A stretch of 64,000 nucleotides of DNA, from NCBI GenBank assembly GCA_021399445.1, contig JAJTUQ010000013.1:295125-359124 (forward strand), written 5' to 3'. A model generated the notes under the pieces. The model did not search any database. It was not told the DNA's origin and saw only the letters and a list, made by a program, of their open reading frames with translations. The position numbers and the translations under genes are program-made. The stretch's first letter is position 1. Every line of letters starts with the position of its first letter. Below, piece by piece: positions 1-12,749 of the stretch. The stretch is from Xylogone sp. PMI_703 (Eukaryota; Ascomycota; Leotiomycetes).

Positions 1-540
1 CATTGTAGGCCTCAAGCCTCCTCTATCAGAAAGAGTCAGTATGATCACTCAGATCAGCGCTGGGATGGTCATCGGAATTTGCACCAAGTTTGCTACTTGA
101 CGTATCAGGCTTTGCTTTGAAATGATTGGATCCTCATCAATGTTGCCGCCGTAGTCGATGGCGTGGAAGGCATGCAGGTCTCCACAGAACGGGTCGTACG
201 AATGTTGTCATGAATATTGTCCTGCATGTTCCGAGCAACCATCCACAAATCTCTCCTAAAAACATGCGAAAAAACCAACAGGCATGCCCGCAACAAAGCT
301 TCGTACTACTGCAAAGCGATTGCGACTCCCCCAGCGCCGCCCACGGCCCCCGTAGAGAGAGTTGATTTTATTAGCATAAATGACCTGATAAGAGCTAGAC
401 AACATATACACGTCATCAGTAGGCGACTTAAAACCTGACCCAAGGAATTTGACTTTATTATTAACCGTGATTATTTCTATCATAGAAAATATTCATCATT
501 AAACTGGCTTACTGTTATCTCATTAACAGCCAATACCATA
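1..540. other. No gene recognised
   Basis: I see no convincing coding sequence here. The open frames overlap on both strands, are short and show no family motif. The composition is mixed, not AT-rich. Confidence 0.5.
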
Positions 541-544
541 GAAT

Positions 545-796
545 ATGGACATCAAGGCTTTAGAGTTAGTGTCGCTGCCAGCGTCGAAAAAGCTGCGTCA
601 GCCGGACTCGAATGTCTACCGTGTGTTATCTCACATAGAAAAAGCTATTGCCGAATATGGCCTAGGCAAATGGATTAAAAGCGCAGAAGAGTTTATATGC
701 GCTTGGCGTCATTCTCAAAATCAACTTTCTAGCCATTTTCAGAAGCCTATATCGCTATATATGTACCCTAACCATCTAGAAGAGGCACTGAACTAG
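545..796 (+). CDS. Small hypothetical ORF, 83 aa
   Basis: An ATG-started frame of 83 codons ends at a TAG. The predicted peptide is soluble and mildly basic, with no signal peptide, membrane segment or motif I recognise. It stands alone between an unannotated stretch and the 3' flank of a hAT transposon, so it could be a fragment of a mobile-element protein or chance coding. Nothing nearby suggests a role. Confidence 0.2.
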   Translation: MDIKALELVSLPASKKLRQPDSNVYRVLSHIEKAIAEYGLGKWIKSAEEFICAWRHSQNQLSSHFQKPISLYMYPNHLEEALN

Positions 797-1246
797 AATG
801 AATCCAACGCGTGTGCCATTCATTATCTAGGTATATATACTCTCCATGATGCTACGACAGCTAATTTTCAAGTACCATCTAGATCTTCCCGTCAGGACCG
901 AGGAAATATTAGGCTCGCTATTAATCACAGTAAGAAAAGTAACTTTAGGCTCGTTACAGAAAATAGGTTTCAGGTTGACGCAGAAGTAAAAGACGCGGGA
1001 ATACCTATTACCAGTGTGGGCAATAGTATTACGGCCGTAATACAACCCTGTATTTAAGACCTGAATACACACAGCCTGTATTCTGGTACAGTGTATTTTT
1101 TGAAGACATACACGGTTACAAATACAATACAATACAGCCTCACGGCCGTATTACCACCCTGTATAAAGGTGAGCTTTCTTGCTATTATCACCTCACGTCG
1201 CTCCTTCTCTAGAACTTGAATACTAACACATACCCACATGCCTCAT
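797..1246. repeat. hAT 3' flank with spaced direct repeats
   Basis: No gene. Two 23-bp near-identical direct repeats, 1031-1053 and 1142-1164, each open with the palindrome ACGGCCGT and run into CCCTGTAT. They lie just beyond the end of the hAT transposase and may be subterminal transposase-binding repeats, but I could not place the terminal inverted repeats or the 8-bp target duplication. Confidence 0.35.
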
Positions 1247-3642
1247 TTATAAGCTTATGCAACCTTTTAACTTCTTCCAAGATTTAAGACTCTCAATTAC
1301 CTCAATTGTGTTAGGTGTAAGCTGATTTCGTCGATCAGAAACAGTAATATTCGCAGAGGAAAAGAGCCGTTCGATTGAGGCTGACATCGCAGGAATTGAT
1401 AATATATCAAGGACCATTCGTGAAAGGTTTGGATAGTCTCGCTGCTGCTCCGGTAAAAGCCACCACTTGCGCACATCATCAAAGTCATGATGAGGGGGTA
1501 TTCGTATATATCGAGCATATTCGTCTCCATTTGGTGTTAATACTCTATGTAAACATTAGAATGGTTTAAAACATTAAAGCTAATAAAATAAGAACCTACC
1601 TTGACGCGTGTTTACCCAACTTCCACTGATTAAAGTGGTTCTTTATTGTAGTACTTTGAGTACTAGTGTCAATTTGATTAAAAGTGGGAGTACTAGGTTG
1701 ATACTTTGACTTCCAAAGGTTTACAACTGAATCTTTTGCTCCTTGTATCCAAGCTTGTTCCCAGGTCTTCTCAATGTACTCCCACTTAAAAGTAGGATTT
1801 AATACGAGAGCTGCAACATATGCTGGTGAATCAGAAGTCTTCTCATAATATTTAATTAACTTTGACCACCCAGAATTAATGCAAGGCCCTAGGATCAAAT
1901 CATCTTTAAACTCCAACTTTTTAACTTCAAAAAGCTCTAATATATAGTCCATAGCAGGAAGGACATCATCAAGTGTAGAGTTTGTTGATTCGAGTACAAC
2001 AAGGGTCTCGTGTAATTGTGAAAGAAGACTATTAATCTATAATACGATTAGTATATATATTAATATAAAAATGAAGTGTATATACCTTTTGAAGAATATC
2101 CCAGTCCTCTAGTTCTAATTTAGTTTTATCATCCCCTTCTAGCCAAAGGTCATGAAACTGATTAATTTCCTTTTGAAGGTATAATTCACGTTCAATTAGC
2201 TTATACCAGGAATTCCAACGTGTAGAATTTTCTTGAGGTAAGATAAGGCCTTTACTTATTGTTTTAAACTTAGCTAAAAGTTGAGGTGATGCGTGTATCT
2301 TTACACATAAATTGTGAAGTTTACTTAAAGGCCCCGATTTCTTCCAACCCTTCAGTTGTTGTATATTTGTATTATTATCATCGAGTTGATCAACATCTGA
2401 AACAGAGAGGAAAGCATTAGTTGCAAGGTTCAGAATATGTCCTTGACAACGAATGCGATAGTGACGAGGTTGATATTCTTGTGGGATTACTATAATAATT
2501 AATATAATATAATTGATTAAGAATTTTATTTAGATAAATAACTACATACCAATTGATATTTCTTTTAATAATAAATCATTGTTAGGTGCATTGTCCACCT
2601 GGAAGTACCCAAGTCGAGGTGTGATATCAAAGTCTTCAATTGCCTGTAAGATGTATCGACTTAAATTTTCCCCTGAATGTGATCCTTCTACTTCCTTTAG
2701 GCATATCAAGGCCTCTTCTAAGTCACCTTGAGGATTGACAAAGTGAGCAATTGCGCCTAGCAGAGCTAGGTTATTCCCAGAGGTCCAGAGGTCGGTTGTA
2801 ATATGAATACAAGAAACGGAAGCTTGAAGTCGCCTTTTGACCTGTTGCTTTTGAAATTCAAATTGACGTAATATCCAAGCATGTATTGTATGATGGCTTT
2901 CAGGAAGCCAAGGCTCTATCTGAGGATTTAGATATACCAAAAGGTTCCTAAAAGCTGGGCTCTCAACAAGCCGTAATGATAGATTACATTCTGTAATAAG
3001 TGAAGTGAAAAGAACCTCTAGCTGATCAGGGTTGACCTCTGATTGGTCAATATTATCATCAAAATCGATATCTTTAAAATTAGATGTTAGTAATTTTATG
3101 CTAATCTTTATATTAATCCACTTACCCCCAAGACAACGGCGTTTTTGAGGATTAGAGCTAGCAGTTGCCAAACTGTCTTTAATTGACATTTGCCTCTTTA
3201 TTGATTTTTCTTGACGCATTGATAGTTCACTAATATCATGGTCTGCTTTTAAGTGAAGCTTGATCAAACGTGTACCTCCATTAATTGAATATCTTTTAGT
3301 ACAATACTTGCACCTCCATTCTAGCTTGTTGGTAGTGCTATAGTACTTGGTCCCAACATCAATATCTGGCATGTGTTTGTAGACCCAACAGGTTCTATTT
3401 CGAAGAGGTTTGCCGTCAACAGATGTAGAGGATTCTATATTTGAGCAAGAGGATTCAGGAGAAGGAGAAGATCGTATAGTCGTATTGTAAGGGGATTGAG
3501 AGGAGGGTGGAGTAGATTTGTTGTATATATATTGAGGAACCTCAAAGTTATTGAATTGAGGGAGGTCAAGGAGGTTAGGAGAAGGAGGAAGGTTTGAATG
3601 TTGAATATAGTCATTAAGAGACGCCATTGAATGATCAAGCAA
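1247..3642 (-). CDS. hAT-family transposase, four exons, apparently intact
   Basis: Exons on the minus strand are 3642-2550, 2489-2086, 2036-1600 and 1544-1247. Every junction is GT..AG and keeps frame, giving 743 residues. Residues about 80-140 form a BED-type zinc finger (CKYC, then HLKADH). The RNase H-like catalytic core follows, with TTDLW and VDNAPNN carrying acidic residues. Exon 2 has the family signature CQGHILNL, and exon 4 carries the hAT dimerisation region (IPAMSASIERLFSSANITVS, RRNQL). The length and order of parts match autonomous fungal hAT elements. There is no internal stop, unlike the hAT relics at 20-23 kb and 41.7 kb. The enzyme would act in the nucleus to cut and paste its own element. 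Terminal repeats were not resolved, so mobility is unproven. Confidence 0.85.
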
Positions 3643-4441
3643 TTGATTAAATGGCTAGATGGATTAGTGGGTGAGTGTAATGAATTGAGGAAAGGAAAGG
3701 AAAGGAAAAAAGAATAGGTTTAAAACCGTTTCTTATAAAGATAGACAGTTTGGACTACAAGGATGTTGGTGATTTTTGTTTTCGCGAATTCAAAATAAAG
3801 CTAAACCAAATTAAGAATACTTTATACACTGATCCCTTCATAATCGAAAGGGATAATAGTAAAATAAAAATAGATTTTTAAACCCTTGACCATGGTTAAA
3901 AATTGAGCTTAGTTTAATAAGGTTTTGTTATATTTCAATGGTATAATATAGTTGTTAAAAAATAAAATTCCAATCTATTAACTCTTGAGGTTAATTCCAA
4001 CTTCGAAAATATTATAAATTTAAAAATAAAAACCTTAATAAATTGATTATAAAATAACTATTGGGGTAGGGTACTCTCGCCCCTACCTATGTACAAAGCG
4101 GAGACCCCTTATGGAGGCCCCGCAACCCCATACTTCATGTAGGTTAGTGCCTTCGTACTTCTTAGCAAGCTAAGAAGAGAAGGTGCTAAAAAAAAAGCCT
4201 ACCGAACACTTTTGCCTTCGTACTTCTTAGCTTGCTAAGAGGAGAAGGAACTAAAAAAAGCCTACCGACCACTTCTTCAGGGCAAAATTTTTGCGCTAGT
4301 CCAAATGAAGCTACTCGAATTTCTGGAAATTTTTCAGAACGATAGGGTATATCTCATACTTTACGCACGTGACTCTTCTGATCTTACTGTGTTATACGAA
4401 ATGGTGCCTTATTACCTCCTCCATCGCTCCTTACGCCTCCT
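3643..4441. repeat. AT-rich spacer with tandem hairpin repeat before the Helitron gene
   Basis: 3643-4060 is AT-rich with no coding frame. 4149-4213 and 4214-4274 are two imperfect copies of a 65-bp unit. Each contains a strong hairpin (CTTCTTAGC..GCTAAGAAG and its variant) and then a poly-A run and GCCTACCGA. The pair lies 170-290 bases upstream of the Helitron start codon and probably belongs to that element's 5' region or promoter. Confidence 0.45.
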
Positions 4442-7400
4442 ATGTCTCAAGCAGATGGCTCCCAAGGGCTGCCTAGTCTAGATAATGCTGAGTGGCACCT
4501 TGCAAGTGAGCAGAGGAGAGCTGCTATTGAACTTCAGAGGGAGAAGGTTCAGGACCTAGAACAGATGCGGCAAAGTGCAAATCAACATAGGGCAGAACTA
4601 GAACTCCAAAGAGAGAAGGATGACGTATTAAATTATAAAGAGGGGATTCGAGAGCTAGACCGTCAAGCACGCCAGCGTTGGCTTGATGATGCTGCTCAGC
4701 GACAGGCAGAGAAATTAGCTGCGGTTGAGCTCCGGAGGGATAAAGAGTTAACGCTCCAAAGGGAAAAGAATGAACAGCGAGACCTAAAAGAAAAGACCCG
4801 AGCGGCAGACCGACAGCGTCAGCGAGCTGAGGTGCGAAGAGTAAAAGAACAACAAGAAGCTGAGCGTGGGGAGAGGTCGAGACTTAATAGTCTTGCAATT
4901 GTCCAGCACACTCAGGAAACCTGGCGTTTACGAGATGAAGCCCGTGCTACGAAACTTCGTGGGGATAATGTACTACGGGACGAAGCTGATATGAGAGCTA
5001 CAGGCCGCTCCAAGCGTCCGGCGGATACTCGGCAGGCTACGGGGTTAGGGCGATTAGATGGTGGACGATCGAGGTAAGGGTGCTGACCTAGATCTAGGAA
5101 TCCTGATGATAATTAATTTGTAGCACGAGAAAGCCTCGACGGTTAAACCTCGACTTTGATAACGAGATCCCGTCTTTTCTTAAACAAGAATTTGAATATA
5201 TGAAGAATGTTTCGTCAACATTCCCAGAGGAAATTAAACCAAGTAACCAGATGTCTTGTATGAGAGACTACCAAAGAGCAATTGCACATGCTTTTAAACG
5301 ACTACCTTGTGGGATCTGTGGAGGGTTATTCCAGGAAGATCATGCTCTTTCCATTTCTCTCCAAGACAAGAATCTGCTACATTATCTACAAGTTTCTCAA
5401 ACTAGTCCGGACTCTTGCTCGGTTACTGACAGTCGACTATCTGTGTGTCTGACTTGCAACTATTGCATTGCAAATAACAAGATCCCGCCCTTGTCAGCTG
5501 GAAACTTTGTGAACCGGTTATTCTGCCAAGATTATCCCGCTGCTTTGAGAGACCTCAATACTGTCGAAGAACGGTTTATTGCTCGTGCGCATGTTATTGG
5601 TGCTTTCCTGAAACTTACCTCTGGTGCACAGAAGGGTATCAGCTACAGGGGTGCACGGGGCCACTACGTTGCCGTAAAGCAGGATCCGAGCAACATCCTT
5701 TCAATCTTGCCTATCAAGAGACTACAAGATTACACTACCATTACGGTGAGTTGGGAGCAAGAGACTCCACCGTCAGAGGAGAACCTTGCTCGTTTCTGCT
5801 CAGTTAACAAGGATAAGGTTTTGCAGGCCTTATTGTGGCTCTGTGCTAATAACCCTGTGTATAAGTCAGTAACGATCGACTATGAGGTATTAGAATCCTG
5901 GCCTCAGGATCATATCCCCCAGGAGATTCGAGATGCATTCCTTGCTTTGCAAACTGACCCAGCTTCTACTAACAAAGATGAGCGGGAGGGTTATGCAACT
6001 TCTCTGCAGGATGGCTTGTTTGAAAATGAGCTTGATGCAGAGGTGGAGGATCCGGAGCCGGGCACGATTGTCAGCAGGTCGTTCTTTTCCGACTTCCACG
6101 GCCAGGATCCACAGGATACTTCTGCCCTGCTAGCTAGTCTTCAAGCAGTTCTCGAGAGTAGAGATTCTGAGGCTGTACACGGCATGTCTGAGGGAGACAG
6201 TGCAAGCTCTAGTCTAGAGTCTCCACTTGATCCCGTCAATCCACACATCTCTTATAAGAGTGTGCCAGGCCTACCAGTCCTTGACTCCTTCACTGATCCA
6301 GCGTACTTTACTGGTGCTTTCCCAACTTTGTTTCCATATGGCGTTGGGGGACACCTAGGTGACATACATGGAAATCGACCCCAAAAAGTGTCGCTTCAAG
6401 AATTTGCTAAATACGCTATGTTGCATCACTCCCATTTGTTTGTAATACCTTTTCAATCTTATATAGAGTCACTAACATCGCAGATTTTCCCAACACCATA
6501 ATTTTATGTTTTATCTTTACGATCTAATTCTCATCCGACAAGCATGTCTTGGCAACTATCTCCAGGTTAAAAAGGGTTACTGGACCGCCGCTAACGCAGA
6601 TCTTGCAAGGTTAACTGGGGATGAGCTACATGCTGCTGCTGCTCAATTTCAAAACAAGGTCAAGATATCGAACCCAGTGATCCATACCTTAATCAATAAC
6701 ATGAGGATCATTTCATCCTTCAATCCAGAATCCTATGGAGAAAAGATTAGATTGCGAAATCTTATTTTCGGAAAAATTGGACGTTTAGGAATTCCACTTA
6801 TCTGGTTTACGCTTAATCCTCACGATATAGGGAATATCTTTGTGGTGAAGTTGGCTGGGGAAGATGTTGCGCTAGACAATGCAGGGGTTAAGTCACGCTT
6901 GCTTAAGTTAACTCTGAAGAACCCAAGTCTGGTAGCTCAGTACTTTCACACTATTATTACTGCCTTCTTTGACTGCTTCTTCAAGTGTCTTTCCGGAGAA
7001 GCAGGGATCTTTGGTACTGTCTCTTCCTATTTTGGAGTAGTAGAGTCGACGACCCGGATGATGCTGCACCTACATGGTTTTGCCTGGCTGTCTGGGAATT
7101 TTGGTGCTGCAAACTTATCTCAGAGGCTAGTTTCTGACATCCAATTTAGAGATCGTGTTATCACCTACATGCAATCAATAGTTAAAGAGACAGTTGATCT
7201 TACTTTCGGTCAGCGATTTGCCGCAAGCGAACCTCCTGGTTCAGCTGCCTTCAACATGCCAGACAATATGACTCCGGAGGCTTTTAAGAATGCCCTTGAC
7301 ATCGACTCTAACAATGTTGCTGCTAAGGTCCAAATGCATGTCCACTCTCATACATGCACCAAATATCAAAGGAAGGACATGAAAGCTCGCCTTGAGACTC

Positions 7401-10370
7401 AGCAGAAAGAAAATGAGCAAAGTAAGCTTATTAGCATCCAGCCGACACCACCGGTTCAGCAGCCGAAATCGCAACGAGCTCTTCTACAGATCTGTCGATT
7501 CTTGTTTCCAAAACCGCTAGTCTCGGAGTCGGTTGTGACCGCCGAAGGTTTTATTCGAATGCAGAGAAATCATCAGTTCGTGAATAAGTACAACCCTGTC
7601 ATCTCTTCTGCAATCAGGTGCAACCACGACATCAATTTTACGCCCTCTGTGCATAAGATCCTTGCTTTCATCTACTACACGACCAACTATATTACAAAGT
7701 CTCAAACGGATCGTGGCCAACTTGTACTTGCCGCTGCTGTTCTAAAGAAAGCTCAAGAAGTGGCTGAGGCCGAAGCAGCTGCAGATGTTGGGTTGCCAGT
7801 CCCTAAGCCTCTGGATATGGCTAAGTTTGCGCTGAAGGCATATCACAGGTTTACAAGAGATACAGAGGTTGGAGCGCCTGCGGTTGCCCATTTCCTTCTT
7901 AACCAACCTTCGTTCTACATGCCACAAGGAGGCCGATCTGTTACCATTAACTTTTACTGGGTGAAGGGCGCTTTCCAAACCGCACTTGCTGCATTATTGG
8001 GCGATTCCAATCCTGATATTACCGCAACAGAGGCTGAACAATACACTGAATTTGACTCGGAAAGCCGCCGTCCTTCTTTATATGAGAACTACAGAAAGCG
8101 GGGACTAAGACTAGCAGGCCTTTGCTTCTACGAATACGCTTCTCAAATCTTCGTCCAGACCTTTGCAGCTGCAGCAGGTCGTAGTATGTGCTTCATGTTC
8201 GAAAATACACACCCACAGCACACGACTCATGTGCAAGTGTCGGTCAATTCTAGAGAAAGTCTAGCGACACCTTCTCTGTGCGGGAGCTTTACACGATATC
8301 GAGATAACGATAATAATGTTCCTTCTGGTACATCTAGGACTCAGGATGAGATTGATGAGACTTTACTCGGGTTATTCTATCCTTGGAATAAACTGCCTTT
8401 GGATTTTCGAGAAGACCAACTCCAGGATCTTAGAGCCTGTGAACATAAGAACACTTACATCTGGGACCTAGTTGTAAAATCTCTGCCCTTATATCTAGTG
8501 CACTTATCTCAGAACGTTCTACTCTTACGACGGAGTAAAGAAGCTGCTGACAAAGATCGGAAGGAGCGAGGCATCGAATTTAACGACTATCTAGAAACTA
8601 CAGATCACAATACTTACAACGATGAGGAAGACGTTAACATTGATCTCGATTTTGCTACGCTGCTTCCTACACAACACCATCTGCTCCAGGCAGCTCTAGA
8701 TGTCCGTGGCGATGTAAACCACGGCACTAATAGGTTACGGGTGTTGCTCGATCCATTCAACACTAGTACGCATTTCTGTGAAAGTGCAATGGTTAAGGCT
8801 TGGGGCAAAGAACTTCAGTCGTACTCAGAAGCCGAAGCCGAAACCTGCAATGGTATGCCGTCGCTTTCAAATGCTGATCAATCAGCCTCCCTAGTCCCGT
8901 CTCTCGACCTCTTACCTCTTGCCACGGCCTCGCTATCCACTCTCCGAGCTATGTTTCATGTTACCCCTACTACAGACTCTGTCGTTTCTCTGATCAAGTG
9001 CCAGTACCAACTTAACAGCAAGCAGACGCTTGTGATCCGAGCTTTATTCGACCGGATTCTACATCCCATTCCAATCAATACTGTCAAAGATCAATTCCTC
9101 CTTTACATTGGGGGTGTCGGTGGTGTCGGAAAGACTTATTTGATTAAAGCTTTTCTTTTTGGCCTCTCCATTCTCGAGAGACAGGAAGACGTTCTCTTAA
9201 CAGCTTCAACTGGGGCTGCAGCAGCAAACATTGGTGGCTCAACTTACCACTCGGCTCTTGCTTTATGTGGGAACCAACCCGTACGCCCCGCGACAAAGTT
9301 GAGGCTTGCTCCCAAAAAGTTCTTTATCGTCGATGAGATTAGCATGACCGGGCTTGAGACCATTGTTCAAGTGGACGACCGCTGCAATGCCATATGGGAT
9401 CCAAACAGAGAGGGATCAACTGTCTTTGGCGGCCTTCCCATCGTTATATTTTTGGGGGACTTCAATCAATTTACCCCTGTCGCAGCTCATGCGATTTGGA
9501 GGCAGGATACCTCCCATAATCCAGTGCTTCAAGCGGGAAAATCAATTTGGAACCAATTTAATAAGGTCGTTCTTCTTACAGAACAGATGCGTCAAGCAGA
9601 AGATCTTCTATTCCAAGGCATGTTGGAAAGAGCACGCTCTGCAACTCTGACAGAGGAAGATGTGGCCGTCTTAAATTCCCAGACCGTGGCTGCAAGAGTA
9701 GCAAGAGGAGAAGTTCCACCAGATCGGGCTGTAATCCGGATCAATCAACTTCGGGAAGATGTGAACCTCACGCAACTCGAAATCTTTGCCAAAAAGAATG
9801 CCCAAAAAATATATCTGTTCCCGGGTCGGCATGATCCGCCAAAAGTAGCTGCAATTGATCAAGCTCTTCTTGTCAGGATGATGTTCCGAGTAGGGGAAGC
9901 AGGCAAACTCAAAGGGCCTGGTTTCCTTGCTTTTACCAAAGGGATGCCAGTTATGCTCTTACAAAATACAAGGACCAGCTCAGGTTTAGTTAATGGTATA
10001 ACTGCAACTGCAGAAAGAGCAATTTTAGATACAAACGTGCAACGTACGTATCTATTTCCGTTTATCTATTCCGTGTTGACCCTTTTAAGCTACATGGATA
10101 CAGCTGGACGACCTATACGTCTTATGCACTTCCCCGCTTCTGTGCATTCTCGTACGCCCTACTCACGAGCACAATCTCTCATTCTCTAACCTCCCTAAGA
10201 CACTCGTCCCAATCTTACCCATTGAAATGACGGGAGAGATCTCTGAAATGTCAAATCTACCATTCCGTAGGCATCAAGTTCCAGTAACCCTGGGGTTTGC
10301 AATCACAGATTACAAATGCCAAGGTTCTACATTTAACAACCTCATTGTCGATTTGAAATTCTCTGCTTAA
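4442..10370 (+). CDS. Helitron Rep/helicase (DUF6570, Rep nuclease, PIF1-type helicase)
   Basis: I read four exons, 4442-5073, 5124-6437, 6484-10043 and 10090-10370. The introns are 50, 46, 46 and 46 bases or thereabouts, all splices keep frame, and the product is 1928 residues. Exon 1 encodes a highly charged coiled coil. Exon 2 carries a cysteine-rich DUF6570-like region and the start of the Helitron-like N domain. Exon 3 has the rolling-circle Rep motifs (HLHGF and the tyrosine pair in YYTTNYITK), then the helicase Walker A GGVGGVGKT, Walker B VDEIS and later motifs. Exon 4 restores the last helicase motif (FAITDYKCQGSTF). Rep would nick and join DNA ends and the helicase would unwind the transposon strand. 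The frame meets a stop at 10368 just before the conserved C-terminal tail, so the copy is probably damaged. Confidence 0.85.
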
Positions 10371-10555
10371 CGTAGTCTTAGTGAACACAAAAAATGGACT
10401 TTTATTAATGTCCAGCTAGGGAGATTAAGATCACTCTCTAGCGTCTAGTTACAAGAACAGATTACACTTGCTGATCTTTAAGCTTCTCCTCACAGAGACC
10501 TCCAAATTAAGATGTTACGTCTAGAGAATATCGAACGAGACACACTGCGATTATA
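10371..10555 (+). pseudogene. Helitron C-terminal tail beyond in-frame stops
   Basis: The frame of the helicase continues past the TAA at 10368-10370 with RSLSEHKKWTFINVQLGRLR, the usual end of Helitron helicases. It then meets a TAG and another TAA before ending near 10555. All three stops could be CAA or CAG codons changed by C-to-T transition, as RIP would cause. Confidence 0.65.
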
Positions 10556-11034
10556 GACTTCTTAATAGCCCGTACCACATCTGCTCTTCAGAGTAAGGTC
10601 ACACATTATTTGACTTCACAAAACACATGAGAAAAAGCAAACCCCAAAAAAGCAACCACAAAAAGAGGAGTAAAATGTTTTTATCCCCTCAATAATCTTA
10701 CCATCTTTCCTTCCCTCCCTCACTTCAAAATCCTTTTCTATTCTACCAGTGAAGGACAGCAAAGCCCTCAAATTTGCTTTTGATCTTTTATGTTACTTCT
10801 CAAAACGTCACGACTATACTTCGATTATAACCCCTTGAAGATGCCTATAATTACACGGGACAGACGAGGAAAAAGGGCCAGAGAAAGCTCCAAGGAGGCT
10901 GAAGACCATGATATACAGCTAGGAGGGGAGGCTAGCTACACAGACTTGGTACGTTTATTCGCTAAAGACATTGCTACCTCGTAGTAAGATGTCTGCGGTA
11001 CCCCTCATCTATCACGCTGAGATCGACTATCTAG
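10556..11034. other. Helitron 3' side, no clear gene
   Basis: A pyrimidine-rich stretch (10690-10740) precedes a 64-codon frame at 10790-10984 rich in charged residues that I do not recognise. It may be a captured exon of the neighbouring unidentified ORF. No Helitron terminal hairpin was identified here. Confidence 0.35.
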
Positions 11035-11181
11035 ACATTAAATCCTAGCACTTCAACTGCGCTCTCACTCCTACGCCCTTCCTCATCCCACCAAGAACGG
11101 GAGACGCCATCAACCCCTCCTCCTCAATCAGCTCTAAATCGGGTACCGAATATTAAATACTTCCACGACCAAGAGATTTTT

Positions 11182-11817
11182 GTGGAAAACCTTACAGATC
11201 TGGTCCCTCCACTCAGTTGGGAGCTTATGCCAAAAACAACAATGAAGTGGTTATCATACGACGACCCCGAGGAAAAATACACTGATGAACACCCACATGT
11301 AAAGTTTGGCATGATCCTTATAAGAGAGCTTAATGCTTTTCTCAACTTAAAAGTTGCGGAGAATCATTTTAGTCCAGAAAAACCAGAATTCTCTCTGCAA
11401 CTACTAGTACAAGAGTCAACACTAGATATTTTGAAGGACCTACTTTCCCGTCGTGGAGAAGGGTATACAGTTAATAATCCTTTAAAGATTAAGATTCCTG
11501 AGTCAGAGCTCTTGTCAGATTCCTTTAAGAGCGGTGACCTATTCCCTGATGGATTTGATGGTACTTCTACTACTGACACTGATGATGGACCAGCCTTATC
11601 AGCCTCCGTATGGATTACGTCGTGCCACGTGCTATGGGAGTATACCGACAGGAATGATCCTCGACGAGGACCCTTCCTTCATGTCATAAACGCGTTAAAA
11701 AAAACAAACAAATCACGCCAATTCAAGCTGCAGTGCTCGATACCATGGCCGCATCCAACAATTCACCACTTACACCAACATCTTCAGAATGACTCAATTG
11801 GAGGAGGAATCACTTGA
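11182..11817 (+). CDS. Unidentified ORF, possible Helitron-captured fragment
   Basis: A frame of about 211 codons. The same frame is open upstream to about 11035 without an ATG, so the start is uncertain and a spliced 5' exon is likely. The protein is acidic and soluble, with a Pro/Ser-rich N-terminal side and no signal peptide or membrane span. I recognise no domain. It lies directly after the Helitron and runs into a pogo transposase fragment. It may therefore be a piece of host gene carried by the Helitron, or the remnant of a third element. No function is proposed. Confidence 0.3.
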   Translation: MENLTDLVPPLSWELMPKTTMKWLSYDDPEEKYTDEHPHVKFGMILIRELNAFLNLKVAENHFSPEKPEFSLQLLVQESTLDILKDLLSRRGEGYTVNNPLKIKIPESELLSDSFKSGDLFPDGFDGTSTTDTDDGPALSASVWITSCHVLWEYTDRNDPRRGPFLHVINALKKTNKSRQFKLQCSIPWPHPTIHHLHQHLQNDSIGGGIT

Positions 11818-12083
11818 AAAAGGGATAATTTCTATGGCCAAACGAGGCTTACCTCCTAGACCTTCAGATGTACGAGATATGGCTAATGTGTTGATTGCTG
11901 AGCGCGGTGAACCTACTCTTCCACTCCTGTAAACAAGAACTGGTTTAGCTATTTCTTAAAACGCCATCCCAACTTGAAAACCGATTATATACGTAGATAT
12001 CACTATAAACGAGCCAAATGCGAGAATCCAAAGCTTATACAAATGTGGTTTGACAGGGTTCTACTGGGTTTATTCAACTTATG
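11780..12083 (+). pseudogene. pogo/Fot1-type transposase N-terminal fragment, frameshifted
   Basis: The translation resembles the CENP-B/Tc5-type DNA-binding half of pogo transposases. It has a helix-turn-helix stretch ending GLPPRPSDVRDMANVLIAER, then after a one-base frame change near 11925 the block NWFSYFLKRHPNL and RRYHYKRAKCENPKLI. It stops soon after the phrase that normally leads into the DDE catalytic domain, which is absent. A 3'-truncated relic. Confidence 0.7.
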
Positions 12084-12749
12084 AGAGCTCTGTATACAAG
12101 AAGAGTAAGCAAAGGAGAAAGAACTATGATCGGAATCTACATACTCCTTAAATAGGGGCTATGGCCCGTGCTAGTTTCCATGAACTACAGTGATTGCTAC
12201 GTTCGCACCAATGGATGAGGCCCGGGCCTCGAGACCTATAATCGGGGCCAACCCGTCACAAGAGCATAGCCGTTTCCACGCGCATGTGCTTGAATTGCAG
12301 TTGAAAGCATATCAAAATCAGTGTAAACTGCTTCACGAGGTGCAGGGCCACATGGAGAGGGTAGTTTAGTTTCCATTGGAACAGAAGGGAAGGAGAAAGA
12401 CTAGTAATAACGCGTTGAAAGGTTGCGAGCAGAGAATTATACTAGAATCATAGAATTGCCTGTTGAATTGACTGTCTATTGATTGTAGAATTAGAGTTCT
12501 TTATGTAGTCCTAATATACTTTAAATAGCAGTGTATAAGTGGTTGCGTTCCCATAATAACCGTACGGTTCTATTTCACCATATGTGTAGCTGTTGAGATG
12601 GTATAGGTAGGGGGAATAGCCGACGATGACTTCTAACAAATAAGATCCGAATTAGATCTTACAACCGTATCCCTATATTTCTTATAGCCTTGATCTTTCA
12701 ACAGGACACCTCGACAGTATAAATATATATAACTTTTTGTTAATAACTT
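12084..12749. other. Spacer before the RiPP cluster
   Basis: Mostly non-coding. A 52-codon ATG frame at 12211-12369 encodes a His/Gln-rich peptide that I do not recognise and treat as unsupported. The last 300 bases are AT-rich and serve as the 3' side of the oxygenase gene. Confidence 0.4.

Noticed and set aside
3660..4080. Terminal inverted repeats of the 1.2-3.6 kb hAT
   Set aside because: No pair of short inverted ends with an 8-bp duplication could be matched by eye.
12211..12369. 52-codon ATG frame before the oxygenase
   Set aside because: Too short, no motif, and no transcription signals.
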